Positions 13,149 through 27,041 of a DNA stretch of 64,000 nucleotides are shown one piece after another (position 1 is the first letter of the stretch; every line of letters begins with the position of its first letter). A program made the position numbers and the translations under genes. Origin of the DNA: Hirudinaria manillensis. Lineage: Eukaryota; Annelida; Clitellata; Hirudinida; Hirudinidae. Where the stretch lies: contig CM067529.1 in assembly GCA_034509925.1 (NCBI GenBank), forward strand, positions 4,164,001 to 4,228,000. The letters are read 5' to 3'. The notes below the pieces were generated by a model. The model had not been told where the DNA came from and did no database searches. It saw nothing but the letters and a program-made list of their open reading frames with translations.

Positions 13149-14553
13149 TATTAAAAGTAAACTTTGATTAAGCCGCACATTGAAACCTATATGTCTGTCT
13201 AAGGTAAACATTATTTTAAGTTGATTCCAATTAAATGTATGATAAATTAAAAATAGTTGTAATTTTTTTAAATGTATGATAAAAGTTAAATTTAAATTAA
13301 GAGCTTGGAAGGCTGCGTAGGAGTAAATAAATGCACGCATGCGCCCATATTTCATTCATAAATATTAGTCTCAAGTTAGTTCAAAATATTTGAACTTTTA
13401 AACTATAGAGCTGTTTAAAACTTGTTCGTTTGGCAATATTTTATCAACCTTATAATGTTTCTTAAAGGGTTGTGTTTGTTCTATCGTGAACAACACGAAA
13501 ACAGTAAAATCATAAAAATGGGGTCACTAAAAAAATAAACTTTATGATTATTATACTTTGAAGGAAGATATAGAGCTGTCACCCAAAAATGTTAGTTGTC
13601 ATCTTAAAATTGAAGCATTGGATTTAAGCTTAGACGCTAATTTGTTTTATTAGAATCTGGCTAACATGTTATTGCAACTTGTTATTTAAAAAGTTAACAT
13701 CACTTAAAGGATTACAATAATAGTATCTCTAGAAATAATTGAAAAAAGTTCTTTGACCAATATCAGACAGAAACTCTATTCAAAGCTGAAAATGTTAGCA
13801 ATATTGTAATAAACTAGGGAAAATATTGTTGTTCTAACAAAAACAACTTCAATTATTCTGAAAGTGTCGAAAGAAAAATCATTGACTATCAGTCAGCTCT
13901 GCGTGGGTCTTTTATTGTTTACGCTGGAACACTTTTTTTCAATCAAGGGGGACTCTCCTTTAATAAACATCAAGATCTGCTCAGCCTCCGACTAATAATA
14001 GTTAATGGGTTCTGGTTAATCAAATTTCCAGTAATTGTTTTCGAGCGCATGAAGTTTGATGAGGAATCCTATATTTTAAAGGTAGCGTGAGCACCCGCTC
14101 GTGGCCTTTTAGTGTATTGGCCGGATGCTAAGTCCCGTTTGCTTTTGGATTTCTAAATTTCTGATCGCCCTATAGATAATCTTTCATTGTTTTGGCCACC
14201 TATTGTGAACTAGAATTTCGTAAGCTTTTAGTGCAGTATTTTTGACCCCCTTTTTTCTAACTGAGCAACACCGATTACATTGAAAACCCTACCGAAGTCA
14301 AAGGCATACTCATTTTGACGACAATACTTGAAGTTGTTTTTCGCATTCATGTTAATCGTGTCGTACCACGTCCGCACCTGTGTTGCAGGTTGCACTGTGC
14401 AATGAAGAAAACGTTTTAAAAACAAAAGGAAACTTATCGATAGATAAACGCTTTTCATCGGAGTATTCGTTGTTTTCGGACTTCTGAAATTTTAATTTTT
14501 GGATTCGACTTCCATTGAAATCAGCTGTCAGCAGAGTTTTCATTCATCCATCA
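13149..14553. other. Shared upstream region of ARMT1 (-) and SPRED (+)
   Basis: This 1.4 kb AT-rich divergent intergenic region must hold both promoters. A short open stretch after TTTCCAG at about 14031, starting ATGAAGTTTGATGAG and followed by GTAGCG, resembles a tiny exon but could not be joined in frame to anything. No conserved promoter element was identified. Confidence 0.4.
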
Positions 14554-17500
14554 ATGGCTACAGAGGTAGGCTGCAAGAGCCTCAAGTCCACCCAGAACGA
14601 ATCAATCGTTGAATCCACGGACAGTGAAGAGAGGTGGGAGAAGATAACTTATTTTTTCATGCCGTCGATGGTATCTGAGATTGTAGTATTGTGGCTGATT
14701 GTTTTTTGTGAGATTTATTTGCAAGATGCTTTAATGCTTCCCAAGGAAATCTAGGTGCATTTTGAAAATATTGAAGACATGCTTTCATGTTTGTGTCTTG
14801 TTTAGCTTCAGAGCAAGTAAATAAGTACAAAGAAAAATAATTGGCTATGATTAATTAAATAATTTTCCATAAATTTGTAAACATAAATCATGACATTACA
14901 TGTAGTATCATTAATCACTATATAAACCATTATTTAATGATTAAGACCATGTAAATGTTGAAATACATTACAATCACTGATTTTGCATTTGGTACCCTAT
15001 GTCAGCAGAACAATACAGCAATTATTCTGCTCTTTAATTTGCCTTAACTGCTTTTGGAGTGATTTTTATCCCGTCACAATGCTGATTACCGCTACTATAG
15101 TTATGTTTCCTCATTGCTTTATCAACACTTAAAAAAAATAAGAAACCAATATAAAGATAAATTAAAAACACAAATAAAGCTCAAATTATTAATTATTTAA
15201 GGAGTGTTTTTAATCAATTTAGAGTAATTTCAAATAAGTTTTGAACAAGTCACCTGAAATCTTGAAAAAACATTTTTTTAATTTAATCCATGCACAATAG
15301 GAGTGAAACATCGGTGGAAGTGAAAGCCCAAGTCATGAAGAGGAGCGACGCAGGGTGGGTGCCCATTGACGGCGGGGGACTGAGCGTCGTGGGGCTGAGC
15401 ACCTTTCCGGTGGATGACAACTTGGAGGAGGTCCAGTACAGGGTCAATGCCAGGAGGGTCAAGGACAATGCTGTGAGTCAATGTTGTTGTTGTTGTGGTA
15501 AATGTCAATATTACTTGTTGAGGTGATTGTGATTGTAATGCTGTTGTTGTTGTTATTTGCGTTATTGTTAGTAAAGTTATCACCATCTCTCATTAGCCTG
15601 AAGATGTGGAGATATTGTGGTAGTCATAGTTTGTTCCAATGCCAGATGGTATCAAGGTTTTTACACTTGCAAAGGGTATTGGGAATGTGGCCAGAAGTTT
15701 TATTCATTCTCTCACTCATTCATTCATTCATTTACTAAAAGTGATGACCAAAGCATTGATGGTACAAAGCCGTTTCATCAATTCTTGCACTAAGCAACCA
15801 GTAGCCATCCCTAACCTGGTCCGAGAAATCCGAGCAGTCAAAGGAATACAAGAACAAACAACCGAATGAATGGATGCGCAGATTTTATGAATGACTTAAT
15901 CATTTGCTATTGCATCAGAAATCCCACGTCATCCAGTAATTATTTGTCTCGATTATGCCAGACTGAGGTCATAGGAAGGCTACTATAATTTCTGCATGTG
16001 TTTATTGATGGGGGGGTTGCCATAATTATAATTATTAAAAGAGGGGGTTGAATAAGTGAATGTTCCGTTACAGTTTTTTTGGTCTCATTGAACTGAAGCA
16101 CTAATGGAATATTGGACATCCTCCATATTGGAAATCTGTAGTACATTATTAAGCCGCTGTGTTTATTATTGTTAAAACTGTTATAATAATCTTTAATTAG
16201 TATCGCTGGACCAATTTCAAGTTGCCAATTGGTCCAGTAATTTAATAAAATTGCCAATTAATGATTGCATCCCATAATATTTAAATAATAATAAAAATTC
16301 TCATATGTCACTCTAGAGCCTGTTGAGCTGTATACTCAAGAAGGATCTTGCCTACACCAAGGGCAACCCGCTCTTCCACCACTGGCAGACCCAGGGTCAG
16401 AAGTTCGGCCTGACCTTTCACAGTTCCACGGATGCCTGCACCTTCGAACATTGGATCTGCAACGCTAAGCAGAACCTGCTCGGAAGTAATTCCAGTTGGT
16501 AGATTCGTTTGCCTCTTGTTTTGGTCATGTTAGCGACACATGTATGCGATAGTGTCATATATTTAATGCAAAACTCTGAGCAGTATCGGTGCTGGCGTAT
16601 GAAAACAGAAGTCTGCTGGAGGTCGAGTTGATGCTGGAAGACTGCAAGTTCGTCCGGGTTTTACTCTTTGCTTTCCTTTTGCAGATTGTGAGAAGTCTGA
16701 TCAGGCTTGTGAAGATTCGTTATCCCGGGTTGGTCGTGGTTTGTCTTTTCTCATAGAGAGTCGTTTTTGGCCGTAATTATATCAATTATGAACGATAATA
16801 AGGGCCTGTTCTCAGAGAAACTAAAAATCGCTCGCTGAACGGAGTCCATTTACCCCACCAGGATGCGATTCTGGCCGCCCGACTCGTCAAGGACACCGTG
16901 TCGCTGCCGGGGTCCAGGGCACGGACCCCCAGTCCGGGCGCCGGCAACAGGGTCACCATGAGGCATTCGTCCATCTTTTTGTCCTCCTATCCTTCCAGCT
17001 ATCCTGCCTTACACAACGTGCGGCTTCACAGGGACGAGGACAAGTCGGCTCGTCGTGCCTCGCCTTGCACCGTGCCGGGCAGGAGGAAGTCCAAGCTCTG
17101 CCGGCAGTCGGGAGATGACAGGAACGCTTCCGTTTGGATCAGACGCGAGGACCTTTCCGTGCCCGAGTTCTCCTCCGCGGCCATCGCCGACAACAGCTAC
17201 GTACAGTTTTCCAGGTCGGCAGAAAACTCGAAGGCCAACTGCAACAATTTCAATGTCGTTCACGAATACTTCTACCCCGACCTCGAATCTGTCGAGGCGA
17301 CTGCCAAGCGCACTTCGCACCCCGAACTCTACGAGCATCGGAAGCACCGCCTCCTCCCCTCCGGACTTTCCAGGTGCGCTGTGCCTATCACCAGATTCTT
17401 GGATTAAGGGCTCAAGATTGAGTATCGACTAAGAGACATTAGTAGTTTGGATCTAATCTCCTTCGTTGTGACTCAACAAGCGGGTCTACATAAAATATCA

Positions 17501-18172
17501 TGAGTGCAATCTCTGCATTATTTAAATCTGATTATATAATTGACTAGCCCTAGATCAAACACTATTTTATTAATTATTCTTAAATTAAATGTAATTTACG
17601 TTTTTCCTAGGTCGTTCGCAGGACCCTCGGGCATCCGCGAGACCCCTTGCGACATCGAAACCCTCGGCCGTGCCGGGGGCGGACCCTCGGTCGGACCGCC
17701 CAGGAAGGCAAAGAAGAGGAAGAAGAGCAAAGGACGTCAGAAGAAGTCGCTCCAAAGAGAATGCTTTTCCGTCAGCAGTCTCGGCTCTAAGACTTCGTCG
17801 ACCGGCAACCTCCGGCAGCTCCGCTCGAGGCGACGGTGCATCAGGTGCGGGGAGTTTTACTTCGACTCGGAGGACGGGGGCGGCACCGGGTGCCCCTACG
17901 GCTCCGACCGCTGCCTGAGGTGCATCGAGCTCGTGGCTTGCGTGACCTGCGCCAGGGCCGTCCTCTACCGCGTGGCTTCCGACGAGGACGGAGACTACGG
18001 ACGGACGTGCTCTTGTCGCGACGACGGCAACGACAGGAACACCAGGAAGTGGCTCGTCCTGACCTTGATGTCGATCTTTCTGCCTTGCTTCTGGTGTTAC
18101 GCACCACTCGACGCATGTCGAAGGTGTTGCATCAGGAGAGGAAACTGCAGCTCGAGGCACAAATCCGAGTGA
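14554..18172 (+). CDS. SPRED: SPRED, Sprouty-related EVH1-domain protein
   Basis: Complete gene with 6 exons: 14554-14633, 15301-15472, 16317-16485, 16685-16728, 16862-17373 and 17611-18172. They total 1539 nt, or 512 residues. SPRED proteins repress Ras-Raf-ERK signalling at the plasma membrane by recruiting neurofibromin. The EVH1 domain is at about 30-140 (VKAQVMKRSDAGWVPI; LKKDLAYTKGNPLFHHW; FGLTFHSSTDACTFEHWI). The C-terminal Sprouty domain, about 399-512, is cysteine-rich, with CIRCGEFYF, CPYG, CLRCIELVACVTC and CSCRDD, and a hydrophobic stretch LTLMSIFLPCFWCYAPL. The middle is basic and serine-rich; a c-Kit-binding domain is not convincing. The 44-nt exon 4 is needed to keep frame. The ATG at 14554 was chosen because 26 codons then lead straight into EVH1. 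Antisense frames over exons 5-6 are long only because of GC content. It is single in this window, so the paralogue (1, 2 or 3) cannot be named. Confidence 0.95.
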
Positions 18173-18220
18173 ACGTCGAAACCGATTCGCTCGACTCAAT
18201 CAAGGGAGATGGAGAATTGG

Positions 18221-18262
18221 CTTTATTTATTTATTTGTTTGTTTATTTATTTATTTGTTTGC
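18221..18262 (+). promoter_or_regulatory. SPRED: AU-rich-like ATTT run in SPRED 3' UTR
   Basis: Repeated TTTATTTATTTATTTG units place many overlapping ATTTA pentamers about 50-90 nt after the SPRED stop codon. In animals such clusters are AU-rich elements bound by mRNA-decay factors, which would suit a short-lived feedback inhibitor. It may also be a chance tetranucleotide repeat. Confidence 0.35.
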
Positions 18263-18672
18263 AGATATGGCAAAATTTGTGTATTTATTTCCTTGGAGTT
18301 ATAAATATTTTTTGGGCCGGTCAACCTCGTTTCGTAGGAACAGACTCGTGTTGAATTTAAAAAGATTAGTCGAGATGTCCGATTATTGTCGATGCCCTTT
18401 CCCCTTTTTTGCCCCCTAAAAGTTGTTTATTTAAAATTATTTTTATGATCCAGAGGTTCCCTGAGACACCTGGTTCCCCCAAACACAGATTTTTTTTTTG
18501 AGGCTTTAATTCATACCTGTCGATCGTGCTAGGGCATTTAAAAAAAAAAACGTTTGGCGATGTCAATATTTTCTCGACCGACTTTTAGCTGTCTGCGTCA
18601 TTGTTTATATAATTTTATCATCGTGAACTATGTTAATTTCACGAACTGAATCGAACCAAGCTAATTATTTTC

Positions 18673-18678
18673 AATAAA
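18673..18678 (+). terminator. SPRED: Poly(A) signal of SPRED
   Basis: AATAAA 500 nt after the SPRED stop. A second AATAAA-containing stretch lies near 18990, so alternative ends are possible. Confidence 0.45.
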
Positions 18679-19521
18679 TATTTTCTCTATGCAAACTAAG
18701 TCAGAAATGTTTCATATTTTTCGTATTTATTCAGAAAGACTGAAAGCTTTATTTTGCACGACAAAGAGCTTGCTTAGAGAACTGTTGGGCGCTTGTCTCG
18801 GGACATTGTCGGCCTTGGCCGAGCCCTGGCGTGGGTCGGGACCTGACGTCATGTTTAGTTTATTGTCTGATCTCAACGTCTGTGATACTGGAACTTTAGT
18901 TGTTATTGTTGAGAGTTGTTCTGAATCATTCGTTTCCTGTTTTTTACACTTTTATTTTTTTCATTCTGCGAAACTGTTGAGAGAAAAATAACGAATAAAC
19001 GTTTTATTAGAATTTGAAACTTATGGTGTCATTTGTACTCTGTGTCTTTTGTTCGTGGATGTCAATTCAGCCAATTCATGCAAAATATTTTCTCATATTT
19101 TGGCATGGATGTTTTCTCAAATTTAGTGTTCGACCGTTTCAACATTGGGAGACACGATAAGGGGGAGGGGAGAATGGAAGCTCTCAAGCCAGCCATTCCC
19201 ACCTTAGGTAGCTGTCCCCAGTCGCCAACTTGGTTTTGTCGACTAGATCGGCAAAGATGTTGATTCTTGAAGATAGTGTTATTAAGATGACCAAAATACA
19301 TGTTTGCTAGAAGAGGATGTTAAAGCATTAATGTTTATCCCAAAGCATCTACAGTATTTTAATATTGTTTGACCAATTTTTGACATAATAAAAATTTATT
19401 CCATCTGGATTTAAATCTCGTAAACGCTTGTTTTGAAAATAGCGATGGTTAAAAATTACTTTATGATTACGCATAAAAATCTCAGACGTAAACACCAAGC
19501 GAATTGTACGAAATTAAAATA

Positions 19522-21174
19522 ATGGCGGGCGGCATGCAACGTTTTCACTGTGGACATTTCTTGATAGGCTTTTTGTTTTTAGCGGCATTTTGCAACGGAG
19601 CATTAAAGCTAAACGTGCCAAAATTATTATTACCTTATTATAGCCAGGTTGTGACCAACTTTACACTTGAAGCGACAGAAGGCTGCCTCTTCTGGTATGT
19701 CCACATATTATCGCTTTTAGTGTATCTGGACTATTGTAACAGTAGGGCATTACATTGTAGTTAATAAAATTTTGATTTCCCTAAAATGAATGCAGTTTTA
19801 ACATGACATTTGGATCTCCATAAGTTTTCATGGCTCTTAGAATGGTTTGATTAAGCCTTTACAGTCAGCACACAAGCATAACCTATACCTTCTTAGGGTT
19901 TCTCTTTCATGATCTGCAACTACATGGTCAAAAACCTCCATTGAAGCTGTTAATATGATTTTCTACTACCCACTTACCTGGTGACTATCCAATCAACTTG
20001 AACTACTAGGCGATCCACTCGGACAGATGTAGCATCGGTTCATCCAATCGAGGTAGATTCTGCCCTGGGGTGTTCCAGGAAAGCTGTTGTGGCAGCTATT
20101 TCAAGGTCTCCAAAGAGGAAGACTGCTGTCATCGTAGCTGAGGAATCAGGTTGGAACACTTTGGGTTTAAACCGACTAGCACCAATAGAACGTGCAGTTA
20201 TAGACTTGGACAACATCATTGTTGTCATCATTGAATTCATCATCATTGACATCGTCTTTAGCCACAGGTAGGGAGTTGAGATGTGATGTCATTGTCGACA
20301 AGATCATCTCCATTGAGATCCAAACAACAACCAAGGAATTGTACCTTGATGACTCACCAGAGGAGTTTAATTTGGTGGCTTACAATGACAAAGGTGAGAG
20401 TAATGATATTCAAAACATGACCATCACTAGCAGTGCTATGCTTTGTTATTATTATAATAGTGTCATATACTGTAGTATTACGATTATTAACTTCAATTTA
20501 CCAAATAAATTCATCTTATTTCCTTTACCATTTTTTAGGTTGATGCAATGAACATGCTTTTAAATGTCGAAAAGTCTTCATTTACAGCTCCAGATAACTT
20601 TACATTTGATATTCCCTCGCCCGTTTTCCAGCCACTATCACAATCATCACCACCGTCATCATCATCATCATTATCACACCATCTCTATATCAATTGCAAC
20701 AGGGGATGTTTTCAGCAGCCTTGAGGGCATGGAATTTGAATGGAACCTCGTGGCAGACGAGGATGCAGGGGTCGGGGACATGCCTGCCCCCAACAAGGTT
20801 TTAAGGTAAAAGGTCTTAAGAATACAGTCGTGGTGCTTGGTATTATCGTTGCTATTGTTAATTTGTAACATTATTATTATTACTAGCATTGATGTTTTTG
20901 TTACTGTTAATGTTATTATTATTATTATCATTATCATCATGATTATTATTATTATTGCTGATATTGCTTATTGTTACCATCAGCTATTATTACTTTTTTA
21001 AAACTTTGACAAATGCAGGATTCTCAAATTCCACGAGTCATCCTATGTTGCCCCTCCACACATAAGGTCTCTTGAAGTGCAGGGCAAAAGAGGTTGCATG
21101 GTGCTGGTCAAGGGACTCCACACTGGCACGGCCATAGTGCACGTCAGGCCCGTGGATGATGTCTACAAGGTCTT

Positions 21175-21206
<32 letters not shown>

Positions 21207-23417
21207 ATGATGACGGAGATGATGATGGTTATGGTAGTTGTGACAAATATGGGGATGATGCTGAAAGTGATGGTGATAGCGACAACAATGGCATTATCTT
21301 AGGACATAAAAATACCAGCAATAAGGACCGTGGTAGTGGCCAACCTTCAACTTTCACCTGGCCTTGTTTATCTCCTTCTCCATGGCGACGTGAAATTCAC
21401 CGTTGATCTCCTCAAGCAAGGAAAAGCCCATGGTTTGTTTTTGTTTCTAGAGTTGCTAATGATGATAACAAATGATTATGATTATGATGATGACGACGAC
21501 GACGATGATGATGTTGATTTATTGCTCAGTTTACAAATTTTAAATCACGGGCGATTTCATTGAGAACCACGATTTCATTATTTCAAGAATATTGTCACCA
21601 TTCCATGAGCATCATCTTCCCCAATCCATTCCACTCATTGATCATCATCATCATCCTTATCGTCACCGTTACCATCCTTATCGTCATCGTTATCATCGTG
21701 ACCTATCATTTCATACTACCCTTAGAAATCACCATGCCTTCCACCTTGTACTATCTGGAAATCGACGACGAGCAGGTCGCGAGTCTCGACCCTGCGACCT
21801 CCACCCTGACGGGCACCTCCTTCGGCCAAACGGAACTGCGGCTCAAGGGACACAGTGAGGCTTCTGTCGTGTAGCTTTTACAGTGTTGCACTGTTACAAT
21901 TATGACCATGGCTATGACTATGTGATAACTGCAGCCACGATTAGAATTTAATTAAGTATTTAATTAATGAATAATTAAAATGTTAATGATGTTGTAACCA
22001 TGGTTTTAAGCCATGAATCATGATATAATGTAGAGATGTTAACTATTTGACAAAATGAGGTTTTTCTTTTCAGACTCCCAATTGGCTGGCATTTTCAGGG
22101 AGCCGAGTGCGACCGTCCACGTCGTCAGTCCGAGCTACATAGGTGATCGTGACATAATAATAATAATAATATATATCTTTGCATCATTTAATTGTTTTTA
22201 ATTATTTTAATGATAATGTTTTATCATTTTTTAATTTTGATCATTTTGATCAAATGAGTCAGTTTCTCTCGTCTCAGAGTTCACCATCGTGCCAAAGGGA
22301 GTTTGGGCGTTGGAGACGGGTTCCCTATACGAAATAGCCCTTCACCTGTACGACGAGAGTGGACACAAGATAGCCATCACCCAGGTAAAGTTTAAACCTC
22401 TGTCTGACTTTAAAAAAATTTTCAATTTAGGATGACCTAGCAAAATACCCCGTTGACGAAGATAAAGAATCGCGATGTCTTCTGTGACGATGAAAATGAA
22501 ATTTCACAGAACTTAAACTTCGAGTCCAACTTTCCTTTGGACCTCGTGGAAGTTCTTTCCTCGACTGGCAACGGAACCCACCACGTCGTCAGGGCCTCGT
22601 CCAAGGGTTCGGCCATTCTCCAGTCTCGTCTGCTCTCATTGGCCAGGAAGGTAACTATTTACTTTAGAGTTTATTTGAAGAATTTAAAGGAATTTGTTTG
22701 TAATTACATATATTTTGCTTTATGCCCATTCATGTACATAAAATAAATTCATGCACCTATAAAAAAAAGGATGGAGGTGTGGTGACCTTTGACTTTGTCG
22801 AGGGCAAACAACCCCTGGAGGTCCTTGACCCTCTGAGTCTAAACCCTGCCAAGGTCATCCTGCCTTATTTTCCTGGAGAGAGGGCTGTTGTACAATTTGA
22901 GGTTAGATGGCCTCTAAGGTTATTTTACTTTATTTTTGTAATTTTGGAAAATCATTCGCAACGAAATATTTTGAAATTCTACTTATTGAGATAAAATGAT
23001 TAGTTAATGAATCATAATTATAATAAACCTTTAACATTAACAAAACATTGTAGCATTTTCTTTGGCATTTTCTGGAATTTTTATTTTTAATCAATTAGGC
23101 TAATGGTGGATCAGGTGCTTACAATTGGAAGTTGGATGACCCTGAATTCAGTTCGGTTAGTGCAGGCAGGGTTCAACTCTTGGACAGGATTGGTTCAACA
23201 TGGGTTCATGCCATTGATTCAAAGTACCATACTCTCAGGGCTTCTGCACAGGTAAGGTATCTGTTTTGTATATATTGTGAGTACATTGTATTACACTTTA
23301 GTTGGTGGTTCTTTAATGCATTTTCAAATGTTGATTATAATAATTATTCAAATTAATGCTGATGTCACTAATAATGAAAATGTTAATGATATTATTATTT
23401 TATTATTATTATTATTA

Positions 23418-23491
<74 letters not shown>

Positions 23492-24294
23492 GTAATAGTG
23501 AGATTAACAATGGATGTTGCAAAAATAATGCTAATAGCTATCTCAACATTCATGTTCCAGCTGACTTTAGCCCCACCCATTCTTATTTTGTTCTTGGAAG
23601 GAAAAGTGGAAGTGGAATTAGGGAAAACCCTGGAAATACCCATTCAGTTGGTTGCTGAAGATGGTATATTTTGGTTTTTTATATATCTGTGTAATTAACT
23701 TTCATCATCTTTGGTTATCATTCCTTTTTAATTACCTTGAGATTCAAAATGGATTTTCCCTTACCCAGAGGCAGGCTTGGAGGTTCTGGTGACAAAATGC
23801 GACCACGTCCCTTTCCACTTTCGGGCCTCTACAGAGGGCATCCTTGGAGACTTCAAAGGTGTTTTGTTACTTTTTTCTAACTTTGGATTTACTTAACACA
23901 GTTTGGATCTTATTTGTATTTGTTAATAGCTCAATTATGAAGGGAATTCACCTGGCTTTATTTAATTTATTAATTTGTGATGCACCTTGGTTACAAAGAT
24001 TGGTCAAGATCTGTGATGAGATGCAGTTCTTAGATTTTTAACACCAGACCTCGTTGTTTTTACAGTTTTGGAAGCACTGGGCATGAATAAAGGGAATCCC
24101 TGTGCCATCCTACAGGTCTTCGGTTCAAGTCCTGGCAATAGCCAACTCAGCATTTCCTTGAGCAAGGAATCGGTCGACATTGAAACTTCCATCACACTCT
24201 CAGTTTATCCTCCTCTTAGGGTGGGTGTAGCTGTTTATGAGAATTTAACTTCTTTCATTTATATTTAAACAAAGTTTTCTAACAATCTTGTCAC

Positions 24295-24326
<32 letters not shown>

Positions 24327-26666
24327 ATATTATCATTCGAATTAATAATAATATTATTAATATAATTATTAATATTAATTAATTAATGTTGTTGTTGTTA
24401 TTTGTTAGTATTTAAATTAATATTTTCATTAACTCACTTCAGATGATCGAGCCACAAGATTGGGTGGTTCTCACCCCGGGATCGTCAGGTTCTCTCGTCC
24501 TCTCTGGCGGACCGTACCCATGGGTACTCGATCCTTCAGGGTATTTTAGATCAGGTGATTACCTTTAAATGTCCTATTTAATTGTATATAATTATTAATG
24601 TTATTATTATTATTATTATTGTTTCTGTTGTTGTTGTTAGGTTATTGAGCCCTCCTGCTATGCACACAACAACATATTGCAACTTTTTAATGTCACCATG
24701 TGACAAAATAAAACCTTAATAATCTTTATAATGACAAAAATCACTTAAAAAATTATTCACTGTCTTTCAGTGGGAAAATTCAGTCCTGGAGGGATTTCTT
24801 CGGGCAGTGACTTGCAGTGGAGTTCAGAAGCTGGCAGAGGTGAAACATGTTGATGATGTGATAAGTGGGTGGATGGCTAAGTGAATGAATGAGTGAGTGA
24901 GAGTGAGTGAGTGAGTGAGTGAGTGAGTGAGTGAGTGAGTGAGTGAGTGAGTGAGTGAGTGAGTGAGTGAATGGATGAGTGAATATTCTGAAGATGATTA
25001 AGTACAGCACTCAAATTTTTTTAGAATGCATTTTATTTGACAAATTGTCATTAATTCAGTGAGTGACATGTGTAAATCATTTCTTTTCGACAGTCGGGAT
25101 GCATGTTCTGGTACTTCAATGCCTGGATTTTGGAGAAGCGGTAGGTAATCTTTTGAAACAATTAATAATAATAATAATTTTAACAACAATAATAACAATG
25201 ATAGATTCTCAATTATTTACAAATAATAGGATTTAATGTCTACTCATTGATTTTCAAACTAAACCTTTTTCTCAGAGCTTCACTATAGAAATCGGAAACA
25301 CCATAACGGAGAGCAACAGGTGTCCAGACACCTCTACCATCAGCATTAAGTAAACATCGACATCAACTTGTTTACCTGTTCATTCTTAAACTTGAAACAG
25401 ATTTTTTAAGTATTAATAATGATAATAACAATAGTAATAATAATTCATATAATTATTAACTCCACTAGTAGCCTTAAGCTTTAATTTCTTACTTTCTTAG
25501 CATTTTTGGCATTATTTTCTTTTTTAGGATCTTTTGCTCGGAGCCAAAATTCATGAAACTCTCGTCAAATGCATCTATAAACGATGACTGTCCAATCGAA
25601 GCAGAGGAAGTCTTGAACGAGGTTTGTGCTATTGGACGATTTAAATGAGATCCTGTAATGATTGGCTGGTCAATGATGATTCAGAAATAAATGTGATTTA
25701 ACTTCAGCAATTGATGTTTAATAGTATGATTTAATGTTAATTTGGAGGCATAATTTTAATTATTGTTATTATATTATGAATTTATATTATATTATGAGTT
25801 ATTATGTTGTTATTATATTATGAATTTTCCAATCAGATACCTGTGAGCATGGATCAGGCCCTCAGGGTTCACATGGAACTTTATGACGATCATTCGAGAA
25901 TCATCATCAACACCTCCTCTCTCCAGTTCTATTGGACGTTGTCTGACAACAACCTGGCATTGTTAGAACAAGGAGAACCAAGAAGGAAAGGTTCCTCATT
26001 AGGCATTGCATTAACATAATTTGAATATTAATGAGCTCCACGAGCATATAAACGTCAACCAATCAACTTTCAGATGTCGTCCTTCTGCGACCAACGGGAA
26101 TAGAAGGTCCGATAGTCGTGTCAGCTTCCGTGACTTCCTATGGATCGGGATTTGAATACAGGAAGGTTGGATGTTGAATATGATTATGATTATGATTGTT
26201 GTTCTGCTGGTTTACTAGGATTTTCTTTTAAAATAAGGGCATAGTCATGGAGCTGATGATGCAATGATGCAGTGAGTACTATGATGCTGATGATGATGAT
26301 GAACTCAGATGGCAGTGGCTACCTAGTGCATGTAATTGGCAATGGAGATTAAGGATGTGATGATGATCATGATTTGGAATCATCCACATTGAATGTCAAT
26401 GATTTCAGCTGCCAATGAAAATCTCGATGTCTTTGAAGTTTAGGCTTCTTAAGCAACCATCTTTGGTACCTTATGAAGTAGTTGTGTACAATCACAGAAT
26501 GCTGGAAGTGAGACTCGCTTATTATTGCAATTCAATAATGTTATTGTTATTATTATTATTACTTTTTAATAATTAATCTATAAAAGGCTTCTTACTTGCT
26601 ACATAAACTATCATTATGACTACTTGGTCTGACCATTACTTATTATCATGATTATTATATCACTGA

Positions 26667-26704
<38 letters not shown>

Positions 26705-26875
26705 GCCATATTAACACTAGTATGATTAATAGGGCAAGTTGAGGATCCAAGGTGGTTCTCATTTCTACCAGGTATCAGCAGAGAACCAGGAGATGGCAAC
26801 ACTTGTCTACGATCCCCTTCTTTCTTGGGGCTATATTAAGGTTGGTGGCTATGAGTGACTAACCATTTAATCTGA

Positions 26876-26913
<38 letters not shown>

Positions 26914-27006
26914 TAAAATTATTATTAAGAATTGTATTAAGTTGGTGATTAGATATAGATATTGTGATGTGCAAGGCCGGGTTTTGAACACATGCTGTGA
27001 CTGTTG

Positions 27007-27041
<35 letters not shown>

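Larger units (their letters stand above)
18173..19521. other. SPRED 3' UTR and gap to NUP210
   Basis: The SPRED 3' UTR contains an ATTT-type run at 18221-18260 and likely ends after the AATAAA at 18673-18678. The rest is non-coding as far as I can see. Small frames at 18689-18991 and 19033-19263 have no recognisable domain. NUP210 begins at 19522, so its promoter lies in the last few hundred bases. Confidence 0.45.

Noticed and set aside
17585..18199. 204-codon minus-strand frame opposite SPRED exon 6
   Set aside because: The plus-strand frame has clear Sprouty-domain cysteines. The antisense frame is a by-product of high GC and has no domain.
23356..23658. Plus- and minus-strand frames of poly-Ile, poly-Tyr and poly-Asn
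   Set aside because: They are translations of a (TTA)n microsatellite in a NUP210 intron and are bounded by a normal donor and acceptor pair.
24780..25010. Frame with repeated LTHS units
   Set aside because: It is the (GAGT)n microsatellite read on the minus strand. The periodic repeat was considered as a CRISPR-like array and dismissed: no spacers, and a eukaryotic intron.
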